DNA of 64,000 bases from positions 2,976,001-3,040,000 of the forward strand of contig NZ_CP034444.1 of assembly GCF_003952385.1 (NCBI RefSeq), written 5' to 3'. Every line of letters starts with the position of its first letter. Position 1 is the stretch's first letter. Position numbers and translations under genes: made by a program. Shown piece by piece: positions 35,223 to 45,464 of the stretch. Below the pieces are notes generated by a model. The model saw only the letters and a program-made list of their open reading frames with translations. It was not told the origin of the DNA and did no database searches. The stretch is from Mesorhizobium sp. M1D.F.Ca.ET.043.01.1.1. Its GTDB lineage: Bacteria; Pseudomonadota; Alphaproteobacteria; Rhizobiales; Rhizobiaceae.

Positions 35223-36761
35223 ATGCAAGGATGTCGTTTCGTCTTCGGCCCTTTCGTCCTGAATGCAGAGACAGGAACCCTGCTCCGGAAAAAGATTCCG
35301 ATTCCCGTCGGCTACCGCGCGCTGCTCCTGCTTGAGGCGCTGGTGGAGCGACCTGGCGAAGTGCTCAGCAAATCCGAGCTGATCAATGCGGCGTGGCCGG
35401 GGACGGCGGTAGAGGAGGGTAACCTGTCGGTGCAGATCGCATCGCTCAGAAAACTTCTCGGCCCCGCCCCCGACGGCGAGGACTGGATAGCGACGGTTCC
35501 TCGGGTCGGCTATCGCTTCACCGGAGCGCCCGAGCGGCTAGATGGCGCCAGCCATCACAGCGAGGCGGCCGAGCCCGGCCCTTCCATCGCCGTCCTGCCA
35601 TTCGCCAACCTCAGCGACGACGTCCATCAGCAATATTTCGGTGACGGTCTTGCGGAAGACCTCATCATGCGTCTTGCGCGCCTACGCTGGTTGTTTGTCT
35701 CCGCCCGCAACTCATCCTTCGCATATAGCGGCAAGGCGTTGGACGTGAAGCATGTCGGGCGCGAGCTTGGCGTCCGCTATGTGCTTGACGGAAGCGTTCG
35801 CCGCTCCGGAATGCGTTTAAGGATAGCTGCCAGGGCGAGCGACGCCCAAAACGGGCGCCAGATATGGGCTGAACGCTATGATCTTGAGATGGTGGACTTC
35901 TTTGCACTCCAGGATCAGATAGTGCAGAGCGTGATCGGTGCGATCGAGCCAAAGCTGTATGCGGCCGAGCACGAACGTTTCCAAAGCCGGGCGCCCGGCA
36001 GTCTAGACGCCTGGGGCTTCGCGATGAAAGCGATGCCCTATGTCTGGACGTGGGGTTCGGCACAAGAGCTCGAATTTGCCGAGCGGCTGCTGACCAAGGC
36101 CACAGACATCGACCCCGACTATCCCCGTGCCAACTGCCTGCTCGCTTGGGCGCTTGCGGCGCGGGTGACGCTCGGACTGGCCGAACCTGCAGATGCTCTT
36201 CCTCTCGCCCGGGATATGGCCCAACGGGCAATCCGCGGCGATCCGGAAGATCCCTGGACGCACTGCGCCTCAGGTTTTGTGCACATAGCCTCGCGTCACT
36301 TCGACCAGGCTGTGGCAGCGTTGACGGAGGCGATTGTCCTCAACCCGAGCTTTGCCTTCGCCCACATAATCCTGGGATGCGCCTATGGCTACGGCGGCAT
36401 GCCCGAGGATGGCTTGCACCATCTTGCCATCGCAGACCGCCTTAGCCCTCGGGACTTCACGCAGGCCGCAAGCCTGTCGACGGCGGGGCTGTGCCATTTC
36501 GTGGCCAAACGCTTCGCCGAGGCCGCGGAATACGAAGGCCGCGCGGTAGAGCTTCGACCCTATTTCGGGACCGCATGGCGTACGCTCGCGGCCTCTGCAG
36601 GCATGGCGGGTGACCGTGCCCTCGCTGGCAAGGCTCTCTCGCAGGCTCGACGGCTGCAGCCCTCGCTTTCCCTTGAGTGGGTCGAGAAATATCACCCGAT
36701 CGTACATGAATTGGATAGGGCCCTGTACATCGAAGGATTAAGCATCGCAGGGCTGAGATAG
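35223..36761 (+). CDS. Winged-helix regulator with TolB-like and TPR regions
   Basis: A 512-residue protein. Residues 1 to about 105 are an OmpR/CadC-type winged helix (FVLNAETGTLLRKKIPI, SKSELINAAWPGTAVEEGN, VPRVGYRFTG). Next comes a TolB-like segment (SIAVLPFANLSDD, YVLDGSVRRSGMRLRI, RQIWAERYDLE), then about 250 residues of TPR-like helices. There is no transmembrane helix, unlike CadC. The middle and end match the architecture of the cyclase at 30972-32744, with the output domain exchanged. Its divergent position suggests control of the aldolase/methyltransferase pair. Confidence 0.87.
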   Translation: MQGCRFVFGPFVLNAETGTLLRKKIPIPVGYRALLLLEALVERPGEVLSKSELINAAWPGTAVEEGNLSVQIASLRKLLGPAPDGEDWIATVPRVGYRFTGAPERLDGASHHSEAAEPGPSIAVLPFANLSDDVHQQYFGDGLAEDLIMRLARLRWLFVSARNSSFAYSGKALDVKHVGRELGVRYVLDGSVRRSGMRLRIAARASDAQNGRQIWAERYDLEMVDFFALQDQIVQSVIGAIEPKLYAAEHERFQSRAPGSLDAWGFAMKAMPYVWTWGSAQELEFAERLLTKATDIDPDYPRANCLLAWALAARVTLGLAEPADALPLARDMAQRAIRGDPEDPWTHCASGFVHIASRHFDQAVAALTEAIVLNPSFAFAHIILGCAYGYGGMPEDGLHHLAIADRLSPRDFTQAASLSTAGLCHFVAKRFAEAAEYEGRAVELRPYFGTAWRTLAASAGMAGDRALAGKALSQARRLQPSLSLEWVEKYHPIVHELDRALYIEGLSIAGLR

Positions 36762-36792
36762 CCGCAGCAAAGAGTGAAGGTCGAGTTCGACC

Positions 36793-37815
36793 CTACCCCG
36801 GTGCCCCCGCCACCGACCCCCGCACCACCAGATCGACCGGCCAGACCTCGCCTCGCGCTCCCTCTTCCAGCCCTGATATGCGCGCCGCCAGCCGTTCGGC
36901 GACACGCGCGCCGGCAAGCCGGATCGAGGAACGCGTCGTCGACAGCGGCACCGGGAAATTCTCCGGCCGCAGCCAGGGGAAGACGTCATCGTGGGCGACC
37001 AGCGACAGGTCGCCCGGAATGGTCAGGCCGAGATCGCGCACGGCGCGCACGACGCCCAGCGCCATGATCAGGCTGGAGCAGACGATCGCTGTCGGCGGCT
37101 CGCTCTCCTCGAGCAGGCGGCGGGCGGCGCGGTAGCCGTTTTCCTCGGTCATGGTCAGCGAGCAGATGTGGCGCTCGCCGAGCGTCAGCCCGCTCGCGGC
37201 AAGCGCCCGGCGCACCCCACGCTCGCGGTGGATGGCGAAGGTCTCGCGGTCGTCGCCATTGATCAGCGCCAGCCGCTTATGGCCGAGCTGGACGAGAAGC
37301 CGCGCCGCCTCGCGGAAGGCGCCTTCATTGTCGATGTCGAGATAGGGATAGTCGAACTGAAACCCCTCGCTGCGGCCGTGGACGATGAAGGGAATGCCCA
37401 GCGTGTTGACCAGCGCCAGCCGCCGGTCGGTGGGGCGCGGCGAGGAGATGTAGACCGCGTCGACCTGGCGGTTCGCGACGATGCGGCGATAGGTGGTTTC
37501 CTGGTCGTCGGCATCGGCCGGCGAAAGCACGAGGTCGAGCTCGTGCGAGCGGGCATAGTCGCCGAGGCCGGAAAGGAACTCGACGAAATGCGGATCGATG
37601 TCGACGGCAGCGCCGGTCGGCAGCACATAGCCGATCATGCCCGATTTGCCGGTGGCCAACCGCCTGGCGCTCGGATTGGGCCGGTAGCCATGGCGCTTGG
37701 CGGCGTCCATCACACGCCGCCGCGTCTCCTCGCTGACCTCAGGATAGCCGTTCAGCGCCCGGCTCACCGTGGTCTGCGAAAGCGACAGCATATGCGACAG
37801 TTGCTTGAGGTTCAT
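36793..37815 (-). CDS. aglR: LacI-family repressor of the alpha-glucoside operon
   Basis: A 340-residue LacI regulator. The N-terminal helix-turn-helix is LSHMLSLSQTTVSRALNGYP followed by EVSEETRRRVMDAAKRHGYRPN. The effector domain is a periplasmic-binding fold (MIGYVLPTGAAVDIDP, YLDIDNEGAF). It is divergent from the binding-protein gene of the agl operon with two AAAGCGCTTT sites in the shared gap, as expected for aglR of rhizobia. The symbol rests on gene order and operon identity. Confidence 0.87.
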   Translation of the reverse strand: MNLKQLSHMLSLSQTTVSRALNGYPEVSEETRRRVMDAAKRHGYRPNPSARRLATGKSGMIGYVLPTGAAVDIDPHFVEFLSGLGDYARSHELDLVLSPADADDQETTYRRIVANRQVDAVYISSPRPTDRRLALVNTLGIPFIVHGRSEGFQFDYPYLDIDNEGAFREAARLLVQLGHKRLALINGDDRETFAIHRERGVRRALAASGLTLGERHICSLTMTEENGYRAARRLLEESEPPTAIVCSSLIMALGVVRAVRDLGLTIPGDLSLVAHDDVFPWLRPENFPVPLSTTRSSIRLAGARVAERLAARISGLEEGARGEVWPVDLVVRGSVAGAPG

Positions 37816-37832
37816 CGGAGGCCTCCAGCCTC

Positions 37833-37842
37833 AAAGCGCTTT
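37833..37842. promoter_or_regulatory. LacI-type operator, copy 1
   Basis: A perfect palindrome AAAGCGCTTT within CAAAGCGCTTTC, 18 bases upstream of the LacI-family start codon. The central CG and the form match LacI/GalR-family operators. A second copy lies 218 bases away, before aglE. Confidence 0.7.
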
Positions 37843-37929
37843 CAATTTGAATCGATCCGATGATTGCTGCGACATCGCCGCGCATGATGACCTTAGTGAC
37901 GGCTCGCGGCAGTTTGAAGCAAAATTACT

Positions 37930-37960
37930 GCTGCAGCGCCAAAAAAGCATGCTGCAGCGC
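37930..37960. promoter_or_regulatory. Direct repeat with 21-base period in the agl promoter region
   Basis: GCTGCAGCGC occurs at 37930-37939 and 37951-37960, an exact 21-base period, close to two helical turns. It may be two half-sites for a second regulator on the same DNA face. Confidence 0.35.
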
Positions 37961-38050
37961 ACTTTTCGACCAATCGGTCGAAGACCTAAATCGATTAGTA
38001 CCGCAACCCTCTTGACTTCCGACCAATTCGGTGGCGAGATCGAAAAAGCC

Positions 38051-38060
38051 AAAGCGCTTT
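38051..38060. promoter_or_regulatory. LacI-type operator, copy 2
   Basis: A second perfect AAAGCGCTTT, within CAAAGCGCTTTGG, 115 bases before the aglE start. A weak promoter candidate, TTGACT at 38013-38018, lies just upstream, so repressor binding here would block initiation or early elongation. Confidence 0.7.
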
Positions 38061-38174
38061 GGAAGACTCCCCGAAAGGTTGCGGTTGCCTTCTCGCTGAG
38101 TCACAGTTCCGCGGGCGTCGGCGGACGAGATGGAGGTTTCGTCCGAACTGTTTTGACCACTGGGAGGAATTGCG

Positions 38175-39530
38175 ATGAAGAAAATGCTTCTCTTGGGCGC
38201 CGCTTTCGCCGCGCTCGCCTTTAGCCTGCCGGCGCAAGCCGAACTGAAATTCAAGCCGGGCGAGGACCCGCGCTTCCACTGGGCGAACTACGACGAGCTC
38301 AAGAAAGTCGACCTCAAGGGCGAGACGCTGACCATCTTCGGGCCATGGCGCGGCGAGGACGAGGGCCTGGTGCGCACCGTGCTCGAATATTTCCAGGAAG
38401 CCACCGGCGCCGAGATCAAATACTCCTCGTCGGAGAATTACGAACAGCAGATCGTCATCGACACGCAGGCGGGCAGCCCGCCCAACATCGCCGTGCTGCC
38501 GCAGCCGGGCCTGATCCAGGACCTGGCCTCCAAAGGCCTGCTCACTCCGCTCGGCGACGACACCGCCAAATGGGTCAAGGACAATTACGGCGCCGGCCAG
38601 TCATGGGTCGACCTCGGCACCTTCAAGGACAAGGACGGCAAGCCCGGCTTCTTCGCCTTCCCCTACAAGGCCGACGTGAAGTCACTGGTCTGGTACTCGC
38701 CAGACAATTTCGAGGAAGCCGGCTACAAGGTGCCGAAGACGCAGGAAGAGCTCGCCGAACTCGAGAAGAAGATCATCGCCGACGGCGGCAAGCCCTGGTG
38801 CATCGGGCTGGGCTCGGGCGGCGCCACCGGCTGGCCGGCGACCGACTGGGTCGAGGACATCATGCTCCGCACCCAGACGCCAGACGTCTACGACAAGTGG
38901 GTGAAGAACGAGATCCCGTTCAACGACACGGCCGTGGTCAACGCCATCGACATCTTCGGCAAGATCGCCACCGACGACAAGATGGTCGACGGCGGCGCCA
39001 AGGCCGTGGCGGCGACCGACTTCCGCGACAGCCCGAAGGGCCTCTTCTCGGTGCCGCCGAAGTGCTACATGCACAAGCAGGCTTCGTTCATTCCGACCTT
39101 CTTCCCGGAGGGAACCGAGGTCGGCCAGGACGCCGACTTCTTCTACTATCCGCCCTATGCTTCCAAGCCCGATCTCGGCAATCCCGTGCTCGGCGCCGGC
39201 ACGCTGGTGATGATCACCAAGGACTCCAAGGGCGCGCGCGCCTTCATCGACTTCCTCAAGATGCCGCTGGCGCATGAGATCTGGATGGCCCAGGGCGGCT
39301 TCGTGACGCCCTACAAGGCGGTGAACAAGGAAGCCTATGCCAGCGAAGCGCTGAAGAAGCAGGGCGACATCCTGGCCAACGCCTCGACCTTCCGCTTCGA
39401 CGGCTCGGACCTGATGCCCGGCAAGATCGGCGCCGGCTCCTTCTGGACCGGCATGATCGACCTCGTCGGCGGCAAGTCCGCCCAGGACGTCGCCACCGAC
39501 ATCCAGAAGAGCTGGGATGCCATCAAGTAG
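38175..39530 (+). CDS. aglE: Alpha-glucoside ABC transporter substrate-binding protein
   Basis: A 451-residue sugar-binding protein (SBP family 1). The signal peptide is KKMLLLGAAFAALAFSLPAQA with cleavage after AQA near residue 22. The mature region has LTIFGPWRGEDEG and aromatic residues typical of sugar sites (SWVDLG, WPATDWVEDIML, SFWTGMIDL). ATG 38175 is preceded by GGGAGGAATTGC. It is the first gene of an operon with two permeases, an alpha-glucosidase and an ATPase, matching aglEFGAK of Sinorhizobium, which imports sucrose, maltose and trehalose. Confidence 0.92.
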   Translation: MKKMLLLGAAFAALAFSLPAQAELKFKPGEDPRFHWANYDELKKVDLKGETLTIFGPWRGEDEGLVRTVLEYFQEATGAEIKYSSSENYEQQIVIDTQAGSPPNIAVLPQPGLIQDLASKGLLTPLGDDTAKWVKDNYGAGQSWVDLGTFKDKDGKPGFFAFPYKADVKSLVWYSPDNFEEAGYKVPKTQEELAELEKKIIADGGKPWCIGLGSGGATGWPATDWVEDIMLRTQTPDVYDKWVKNEIPFNDTAVVNAIDIFGKIATDDKMVDGGAKAVAATDFRDSPKGLFSVPPKCYMHKQASFIPTFFPEGTEVGQDADFFYYPPYASKPDLGNPVLGAGTLVMITKDSKGARAFIDFLKMPLAHEIWMAQGGFVTPYKAVNKEAYASEALKKQGDILANASTFRFDGSDLMPGKIGAGSFWTGMIDLVGGKSAQDVATDIQKSWDAIK

Positions 39531-39574
39531 GCCGCTCATGGCGGCAAAGCATCGGACTTGCTGATCCTCCTACT

Positions 39575-39598
39575 GGATCCGGGCCATGGCCCGGATCC
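39575..39598. repeat. Perfect 24-base palindrome between aglE and aglF
   Basis: GGATCCGGGCCATGGCCCGG continues to ATCC to complete a perfect 24-base palindrome with no loop. It sits 45 bases after the aglE stop. In mRNA it would form a stable hairpin that could protect the aglE message from 3' decay or partly stop transcription before aglF. Confidence 0.8.
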
Positions 39599-39646
39599 GA
39601 CCGGCGGCGCCCGCCGGAAGCCTTCGCGTCTCGATTGTTCCGAATA

Positions 39647-39695
39647 ATGCATGTCGCCCAAAAGTGCGTAGCGGTTTTGGGGAGACGACATGCAT
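39647..39695. repeat. Dispersed hairpin repeat (ATGCATG...CATGCAT type)
   Basis: Outer arms ATGCATGTCG (39647-39656) and CGACATGCAT (39686-39695) pair exactly; inner CCCAAAA and TTTTGGGG pair next. A related hairpin with the same layout is at 45129-45178, so this is a second dispersed repeat family in the window. Confidence 0.75.
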
Positions 39696-39804
39696 CAAAA
39701 CAAGGTCTTAAAGCGCTCAGGGCGAACCTTAAAAATCGCGACGCGCTTTAAGTAAAGCCGATCGCCAGCATCGCCTGGCCGGTCATGCGCAGGGAGAGAG
39801 ACCC

Positions 39805-40818
39805 ATGGCGGCTCAGATTTTCTCGGCCATATTCGTCATCATCATCGGCGTCGGCGGCTGTGTCGCCTATTTCTGGGGCGCCAACAAGCTGCTCGACGTC
39901 GTCTTCCCGTCGCGCGGCGTCTCCGGCACTGCCGCCGTCGACAATCTGCGCCGGCAGGGGCTGGTGCGGCCGTGGCTGTTCGTCGGACCGGCGATGATCA
40001 TCCTCACGATCTACCTGATCTATCCGGTCGTCGAGACGCTGAGGCTCTCCTTCCTCGACCGCGGCGGCGCGAGCTTCGTCGGCCTCGCCAACTACGAATG
40101 GGCGTTCGGCGACCGCGAGTTCCGCAACTCGATCCTCAACAACATCGTCTGGCTCGCCGTGGTGCCTGCCGCATGCACCTTCCTCGGGCTGATCATCGCC
40201 GTGCTCACCGACAAGATCTGGTGGGGCACGATCGCCAAGAGCCTGATCTTCCTGCCTTTGGCGATCTCCTTCGTCGGCGCCAGCGTGATTTGGAAGTTCA
40301 TCTACGAGTATCGCGGCGAAGGCCAGGTCCAGATCGGTCTGCTCAACGCCATCATCCAGTATTTCGGCGGCCAGCCGCAGGTGTGGATATCCCTGCCCTT
40401 CTGGAACAACTTCTTCCTGATGGTGATCCTGATCTGGATCCAGACCGGCTTTGCCATGGTGATCCTGTCCTCGGCGCTACGCGGCATTCCGGAAGAGACG
40501 CTGGAGGCCGCGGTCATCGACGGCGCCAATCCGTTCCAGATCTTCTGGAAGATCATGGTGCCGCAGATCTGGGGCACCATCGCGGTCGTCTGGACCACCA
40601 TCACCATCCTGGTGCTGAAGGTGTTCGACATCGTGCTGACGATGACCAACGGCCAATGGAACAGCCAGGTGCTCGCCAACCTGATGTTCGACTGGATGTT
40701 CCGCGGCGGCGGCGACTTCGGCCGCGGCGCCACGATCGCCATCATCATCATGATCGCCGTCATTCCGATCATGGTCTGGAACATCCGCCAGGCCAACAAA
40801 GAGACGGGAGGGCATTGA
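39805..40818 (+). CDS. aglF: Alpha-glucoside ABC transporter permease, AglF
   Basis: A 337-residue MalF-like inner-membrane permease with about seven hydrophobic segments, starting with an extra N-terminal helix (FSAIFVIIIGVGGCVAYFWG). The EAA loop is ETLEAAVIDGANPFQIFWKI, which docks with the ATPase. ATG 39805 has AGGGAGAGAG upstream. The 274-base gap after aglE contains two hairpins; the gap to aglG is one base. Confidence 0.92.
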   Translation: MAAQIFSAIFVIIIGVGGCVAYFWGANKLLDVVFPSRGVSGTAAVDNLRRQGLVRPWLFVGPAMIILTIYLIYPVVETLRLSFLDRGGASFVGLANYEWAFGDREFRNSILNNIVWLAVVPAACTFLGLIIAVLTDKIWWGTIAKSLIFLPLAISFVGASVIWKFIYEYRGEGQVQIGLLNAIIQYFGGQPQVWISLPFWNNFFLMVILIWIQTGFAMVILSSALRGIPEETLEAAVIDGANPFQIFWKIMVPQIWGTIAVVWTTITILVLKVFDIVLTMTNGQWNSQVLANLMFDWMFRGGGDFGRGATIAIIIMIAVIPIMVWNIRQANKETGGH

Positions 40819-40819
40819 G

Positions 40820-41974
40820 ATGACCGCCAAGACCGGAAAGTCCTTTGCCAGCCGCTTCGGCGTCCACATCGCTGTGCTCGTCTTCGTGGCGATCTGGACC
40901 GTGCCCACGCTCGGCATCCTCGTCTCGTCGCTGCGCGACAAGGACCAGATAATCGCGTCGGGCTGGTGGAATTCCTTCGCCAGTTCCAGCCAGACCGAAG
41001 CCGGACGGTTGCCGGCCGCTTCGGCGCAGGCGCAGAAGGACGGCAAATACGTCATCGAGGGCAACATCTTCGGCGACGGCGCCAAACGCAACGTCAGCGC
41101 CTTCGGCGTCAAGTCCTCGGCGCCGACGCAATACGCGGCCGGCACGGCGGCCGATCTCGGCGACGGCGTCACCTTGCAGATGAATGCCGACGGCGGCTAC
41201 GTCCTCTCCTCGCCGAAGGCTTTCGAGGGCGAGCGCGGCCAGCGCGTCTACTTCGCCTCGTCGGCGCCGCCGAAATTCACCACAGACAATTACCAGACGG
41301 TGCTGTTCTCCGAAGGCATCGGCCGCTCCTTCATGAACTCGCTGACGGTGACCATTCCCTCGACCGTCATCCCGATCCTGATCGCCGCCTTCGCGGCCTA
41401 TGCGCTGGCCTGGATGCGCTTTCCCGGCCGGGCGCTGCTGATCGCCGTCATCATCGGCCTGCTGGTGGTGCCGCTGCAGATGTCGCTGATCCCGCTGTTG
41501 AAACTCTACAACGGCGTCGGCTCCTTCTTCGGCGTGCCGTCCAAGACCTATCTCGGCATCTGGCTGGCGCATACCGGCTTCGGCCTGCCCTTCGCCATCT
41601 ATCTGCTGAGGAGCTACATTGCCGGCCTGCCGCGCGAGATCATGGAATCGGCCCGCATCGACGGCGCCAGCGATTTCGAGATCTTCGTCAAGATCGTGCT
41701 GCCACTGTCGTTCCCGGTGCTTGCCTCGTTCGCCATCTTCCAGTTCCTGTGGGTATGGAACGATCTGCTGGTGGCGATGGTTTTCCTTGGCACGGAGGCC
41801 GATCAGATCGTGCTGACGGCCAAGCTCAACGCGCTGCTCGGCTCGCGCGGCGGCGACTGGGAGATCCTGACGACATCGGCCTTCGTGACCATCATCGTGC
41901 CGCTGATCGTCTTCTTCTCGCTGCAGCGCTATTTCGTCCGCGGGCTGCTTGCCGGCTCTGTGAAAGGAGGTTGA
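40820..41974 (+). CDS. aglG: Alpha-glucoside ABC transporter permease, AglG
   Basis: A 384-residue MalG-like permease. After the first membrane helix (GVHIAVLVFVAIWTVPTLGI) there is an insert of about 100 residues outside the membrane, as in known AglG proteins, before the remaining helices. The EAA loop is EIMESARIDGASDFEIFVKI. It starts one base after the aglF stop and ends four bases before the aglA start, whose AGGAGG ribosome site lies in its last codons. Confidence 0.92.
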   Translation: MTAKTGKSFASRFGVHIAVLVFVAIWTVPTLGILVSSLRDKDQIIASGWWNSFASSSQTEAGRLPAASAQAQKDGKYVIEGNIFGDGAKRNVSAFGVKSSAPTQYAAGTAADLGDGVTLQMNADGGYVLSSPKAFEGERGQRVYFASSAPPKFTTDNYQTVLFSEGIGRSFMNSLTVTIPSTVIPILIAAFAAYALAWMRFPGRALLIAVIIGLLVVPLQMSLIPLLKLYNGVGSFFGVPSKTYLGIWLAHTGFGLPFAIYLLRSYIAGLPREIMESARIDGASDFEIFVKIVLPLSFPVLASFAIFQFLWVWNDLLVAMVFLGTEADQIVLTAKLNALLGSRGGDWEILTTSAFVTIIVPLIVFFSLQRYFVRGLLAGSVKGG

Positions 41975-41978
41975 AAAA

Positions 41979-43643
<1,665 letters not shown>

Positions 43644-43678
43644 GTTCTAGAACGGACAATCACTGGGAGGAGAAAACC

Positions 43679-44791
43679 ATGGCCGATGTCACGCTGGACC
43701 AGGTGAAGAAATCGTACGGCAACCTCAACATTCTCCACGGCATCGACCTCGACATCAAATCGGGCGAGTTCATCGTCTTTGTCGGGCCGTCGGGCTGCGG
43801 CAAGTCGACTTTGCTGAGGTCGATCGCCGGCCTGGAGGAGATCACGTCCGGCGTGCTCAAGATCGACGGCGATGTGGTGAACGACGTGCCGCCTTCGAAG
43901 CGGGGCATCGCGATGGTGTTCCAGTCCTATGCGCTCTATCCGCATATGACGGTCTACGACAACATGGCCTTCTCGATGAAGATCGGGAAGGAAAGCAAGG
44001 CCGAGATCGACAAGCGGGTGCGGCAGGCGGCCGAAATCCTGCAGCTCACCAAGTATCTCGACCGGCTGCCCAAGGCGATGTCGGGCGGCCAGCGCCAACG
44101 CGTCGCCATCGGCCGCGCCATCGTGCGCAATCCGAAAGTGTTCCTGTTCGACGAGCCGCTGTCGAACCTCGACGCGGCGCTGCGTGTCGCCACCCGCATC
44201 GAGATCGCCAAGCTGAAGGAGCAGATGCCGAACACGACGATGATCTACGTCACCCACGACCAGGTCGAGGCGATGACGCTGGCGGACCGCATCGTGGTGC
44301 TGAAGGAAGGCGTCGTCGAGCAGGTCGGCACGCCGATGGAGCTCTACAAGCGGCCGGGCAACCTGTTCGTCGCCCAGTTCATCGGCTCGCCGGCCATGAA
44401 CATCCTGCCGGCGAAGATCGAGAAAGCCGGCAACCCGACAGTGGTCAGCCATGTCGGCGACCGCAAGGCGACGGTGCCGATCGCGACGCCCGCCTCGGCG
44501 AACGGCGCGGCGGTCAGCTTCGGGGTCAGGCCGGAGGATCTCGCGATCGCCACCGGCACGGATTACCTGTTCGAAGGCAAGGTGGATTACATCGAGCAGC
44601 TCGGCGAGGTTCAGCTCGTCTATGTCGACATCGGCCGGGCCGACCTGCCGCTGGTGGCCAAGCTGCCGGGCAATGTCGAGGTCAAGCGCGGCGAGACCTT
44701 GCGGCTCAACGCCAGCGCCGGCGACCTGCACATCTTCGACGCGGACGGCCACTCCTTCACGCTGCATCGCGCCGAGGCGAAGGCGGCTTGA
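43679..44791 (+). CDS. aglK: Alpha-glucoside ABC transporter ATPase
   Basis: A 370-residue sugar-import ATPase of the MalK/UgpC type. Walker A is GPSGCGKST near residue 38, the signature is MSGGQRQRV, Walker B is VFLFDEPLSNLD, and the H-loop is YVTHDQVEAMTLADR. The C-terminal ~130 residues form an OB-fold regulatory domain (GVRPEDL). GGGAGGAGAAAACC precedes the start. A strong terminator follows 30 bases after the stop. Confidence 0.94.
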   Translation: MADVTLDQVKKSYGNLNILHGIDLDIKSGEFIVFVGPSGCGKSTLLRSIAGLEEITSGVLKIDGDVVNDVPPSKRGIAMVFQSYALYPHMTVYDNMAFSMKIGKESKAEIDKRVRQAAEILQLTKYLDRLPKAMSGGQRQRVAIGRAIVRNPKVFLFDEPLSNLDAALRVATRIEIAKLKEQMPNTTMIYVTHDQVEAMTLADRIVVLKEGVVEQVGTPMELYKRPGNLFVAQFIGSPAMNILPAKIEKAGNPTVVSHVGDRKATVPIATPASANGAAVSFGVRPEDLAIATGTDYLFEGKVDYIEQLGEVQLVYVDIGRADLPLVAKLPGNVEVKRGETLRLNASAGDLHIFDADGHSFTLHRAEAKAA

Positions 44792-44820
44792 GGCCGGCGT
44801 TCTTCCGCTCCGGCAAACGA

Positions 44821-44857
44821 AAAGAGCGGCGGGCCAAAGCCCGCCGCTCTTTTTTCA
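44821..44857 (+). terminator. Rho-independent terminator of the agl operon
   Basis: A 15-base perfect stem (AAAAGAGCGGCGGGC at 44821-44835 with its complement at 44840-44854), loop CAAA, then a T run to 44856. The A-rich 5' side means it can also stop minus-strand transcripts of the small gene at 44871. Confidence 0.93.
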
Positions 44858-44870
44858 ACTGCCTGGGGTG

Positions 44871-45101
44871 TTAGCGGCCGAACAGGTTGCGGTCGCTGCC
44901 CTGCGGGGCCGACTTGTGCGCGTCATCCGACGAGTTCAACAGCTTGTAGACCGGCGAGCCGGTGCTGGTCGACGAGGTGCGCGTCGTGTCGACGGCGGGG
45001 GCCGGCTGGTTGACGCCGCTGTTGCCATAGTTGTCGCTGCTCGCGAAAGCGGCGCTGGACAGGGCCAAAACGGCCGCGGCGGCAAGAACGATCTTCTTCA
45101 T
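44871..45101 (-). CDS. DUF680-family secreted small protein
   Basis: A 76-residue protein starting MKKIVLAAAAVLALSSAAFA, a clean signal peptide with cleavage after AFA, followed by a short Asn/Ser/Thr-rich mature chain and the C-terminal motif DRNLFG. These features match DUF680, a family found mainly in Mesorhizobium. ATG 45101 has AGGAG eight bases upstream, so the longer frame to 45230 is not used. It is the paralogue of the next gene. Probably periplasmic; function unknown. Confidence 0.85.
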   Translation of the reverse strand: MKKIVLAAAAVLALSSAAFASSDNYGNSGVNQPAPAVDTTRTSSTSTGSPVYKLLNSSDDAHKSAPQGSDRNLFGR

Positions 45102-45128
45102 TTTCAATACTCCTGAATTCCTGATCTG

Positions 45129-45178
45129 ATGCATGCCGTTGCCCAAAACCGCTGCACGGTTTTGGGGCAACATGCATT
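45129..45178. repeat. Dispersed hairpin repeat between the DUF680 genes
   Basis: Arms ATGCATG and CATGCAT with inner GCCCAAAACCG and CGGTTTTGGGG. Same layout as 39647-39695. It lies between the two paralogous small genes and may end the transcript of the upstream one. Confidence 0.75.
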
Positions 45179-45257
45179 GAAAACGGCGGGACAACCCGCC
45201 GTCTGTCTCTCGGCGGCCATGGCCCCTCATATCCGGATCATGGTCGGCAATCGGCTG

Positions 45258-45464
45258 TTAGTTGTTGCCGAAAAGGTTGCGGTCCGCGCCCTGGGTGACG
45301 GGCTGCTGAGCGGCCTGGTCCGACTTGTGGACCGAAGCCGTATAGGAAGTGTCGACCGAGGCAGCCGGCTGATTGGCGCCGTTGGAACCGTAGTTTTCGC
45401 TACCAGCGAAGGCGCTGCCGGAAATGGCCAGAAGTGCGGCGGCAGTAAGAACAATCTTTTTCAT
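45258..45464 (-). CDS. DUF680-family secreted small protein (paralogue)
   Basis: A 68-residue paralogue of the gene at 44871. The signal peptide is MKKIVLTAAALLAISGSAFA; the mature chain has SENYGSNGANQPA, close to SDNYGNSGVNQPA of the neighbour, and ends ADRNLFGNN. ATG 45464 has GGAG upstream. The middle of the mature chain is shorter and diverged, so the pair likely arose by tandem duplication followed by drift. Function unknown. Confidence 0.85.
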   Translation of the reverse strand: MKKIVLTAAALLAISGSAFAGSENYGSNGANQPAASVDTSYTASVHKSDQAAQQPVTQGADRNLFGNN

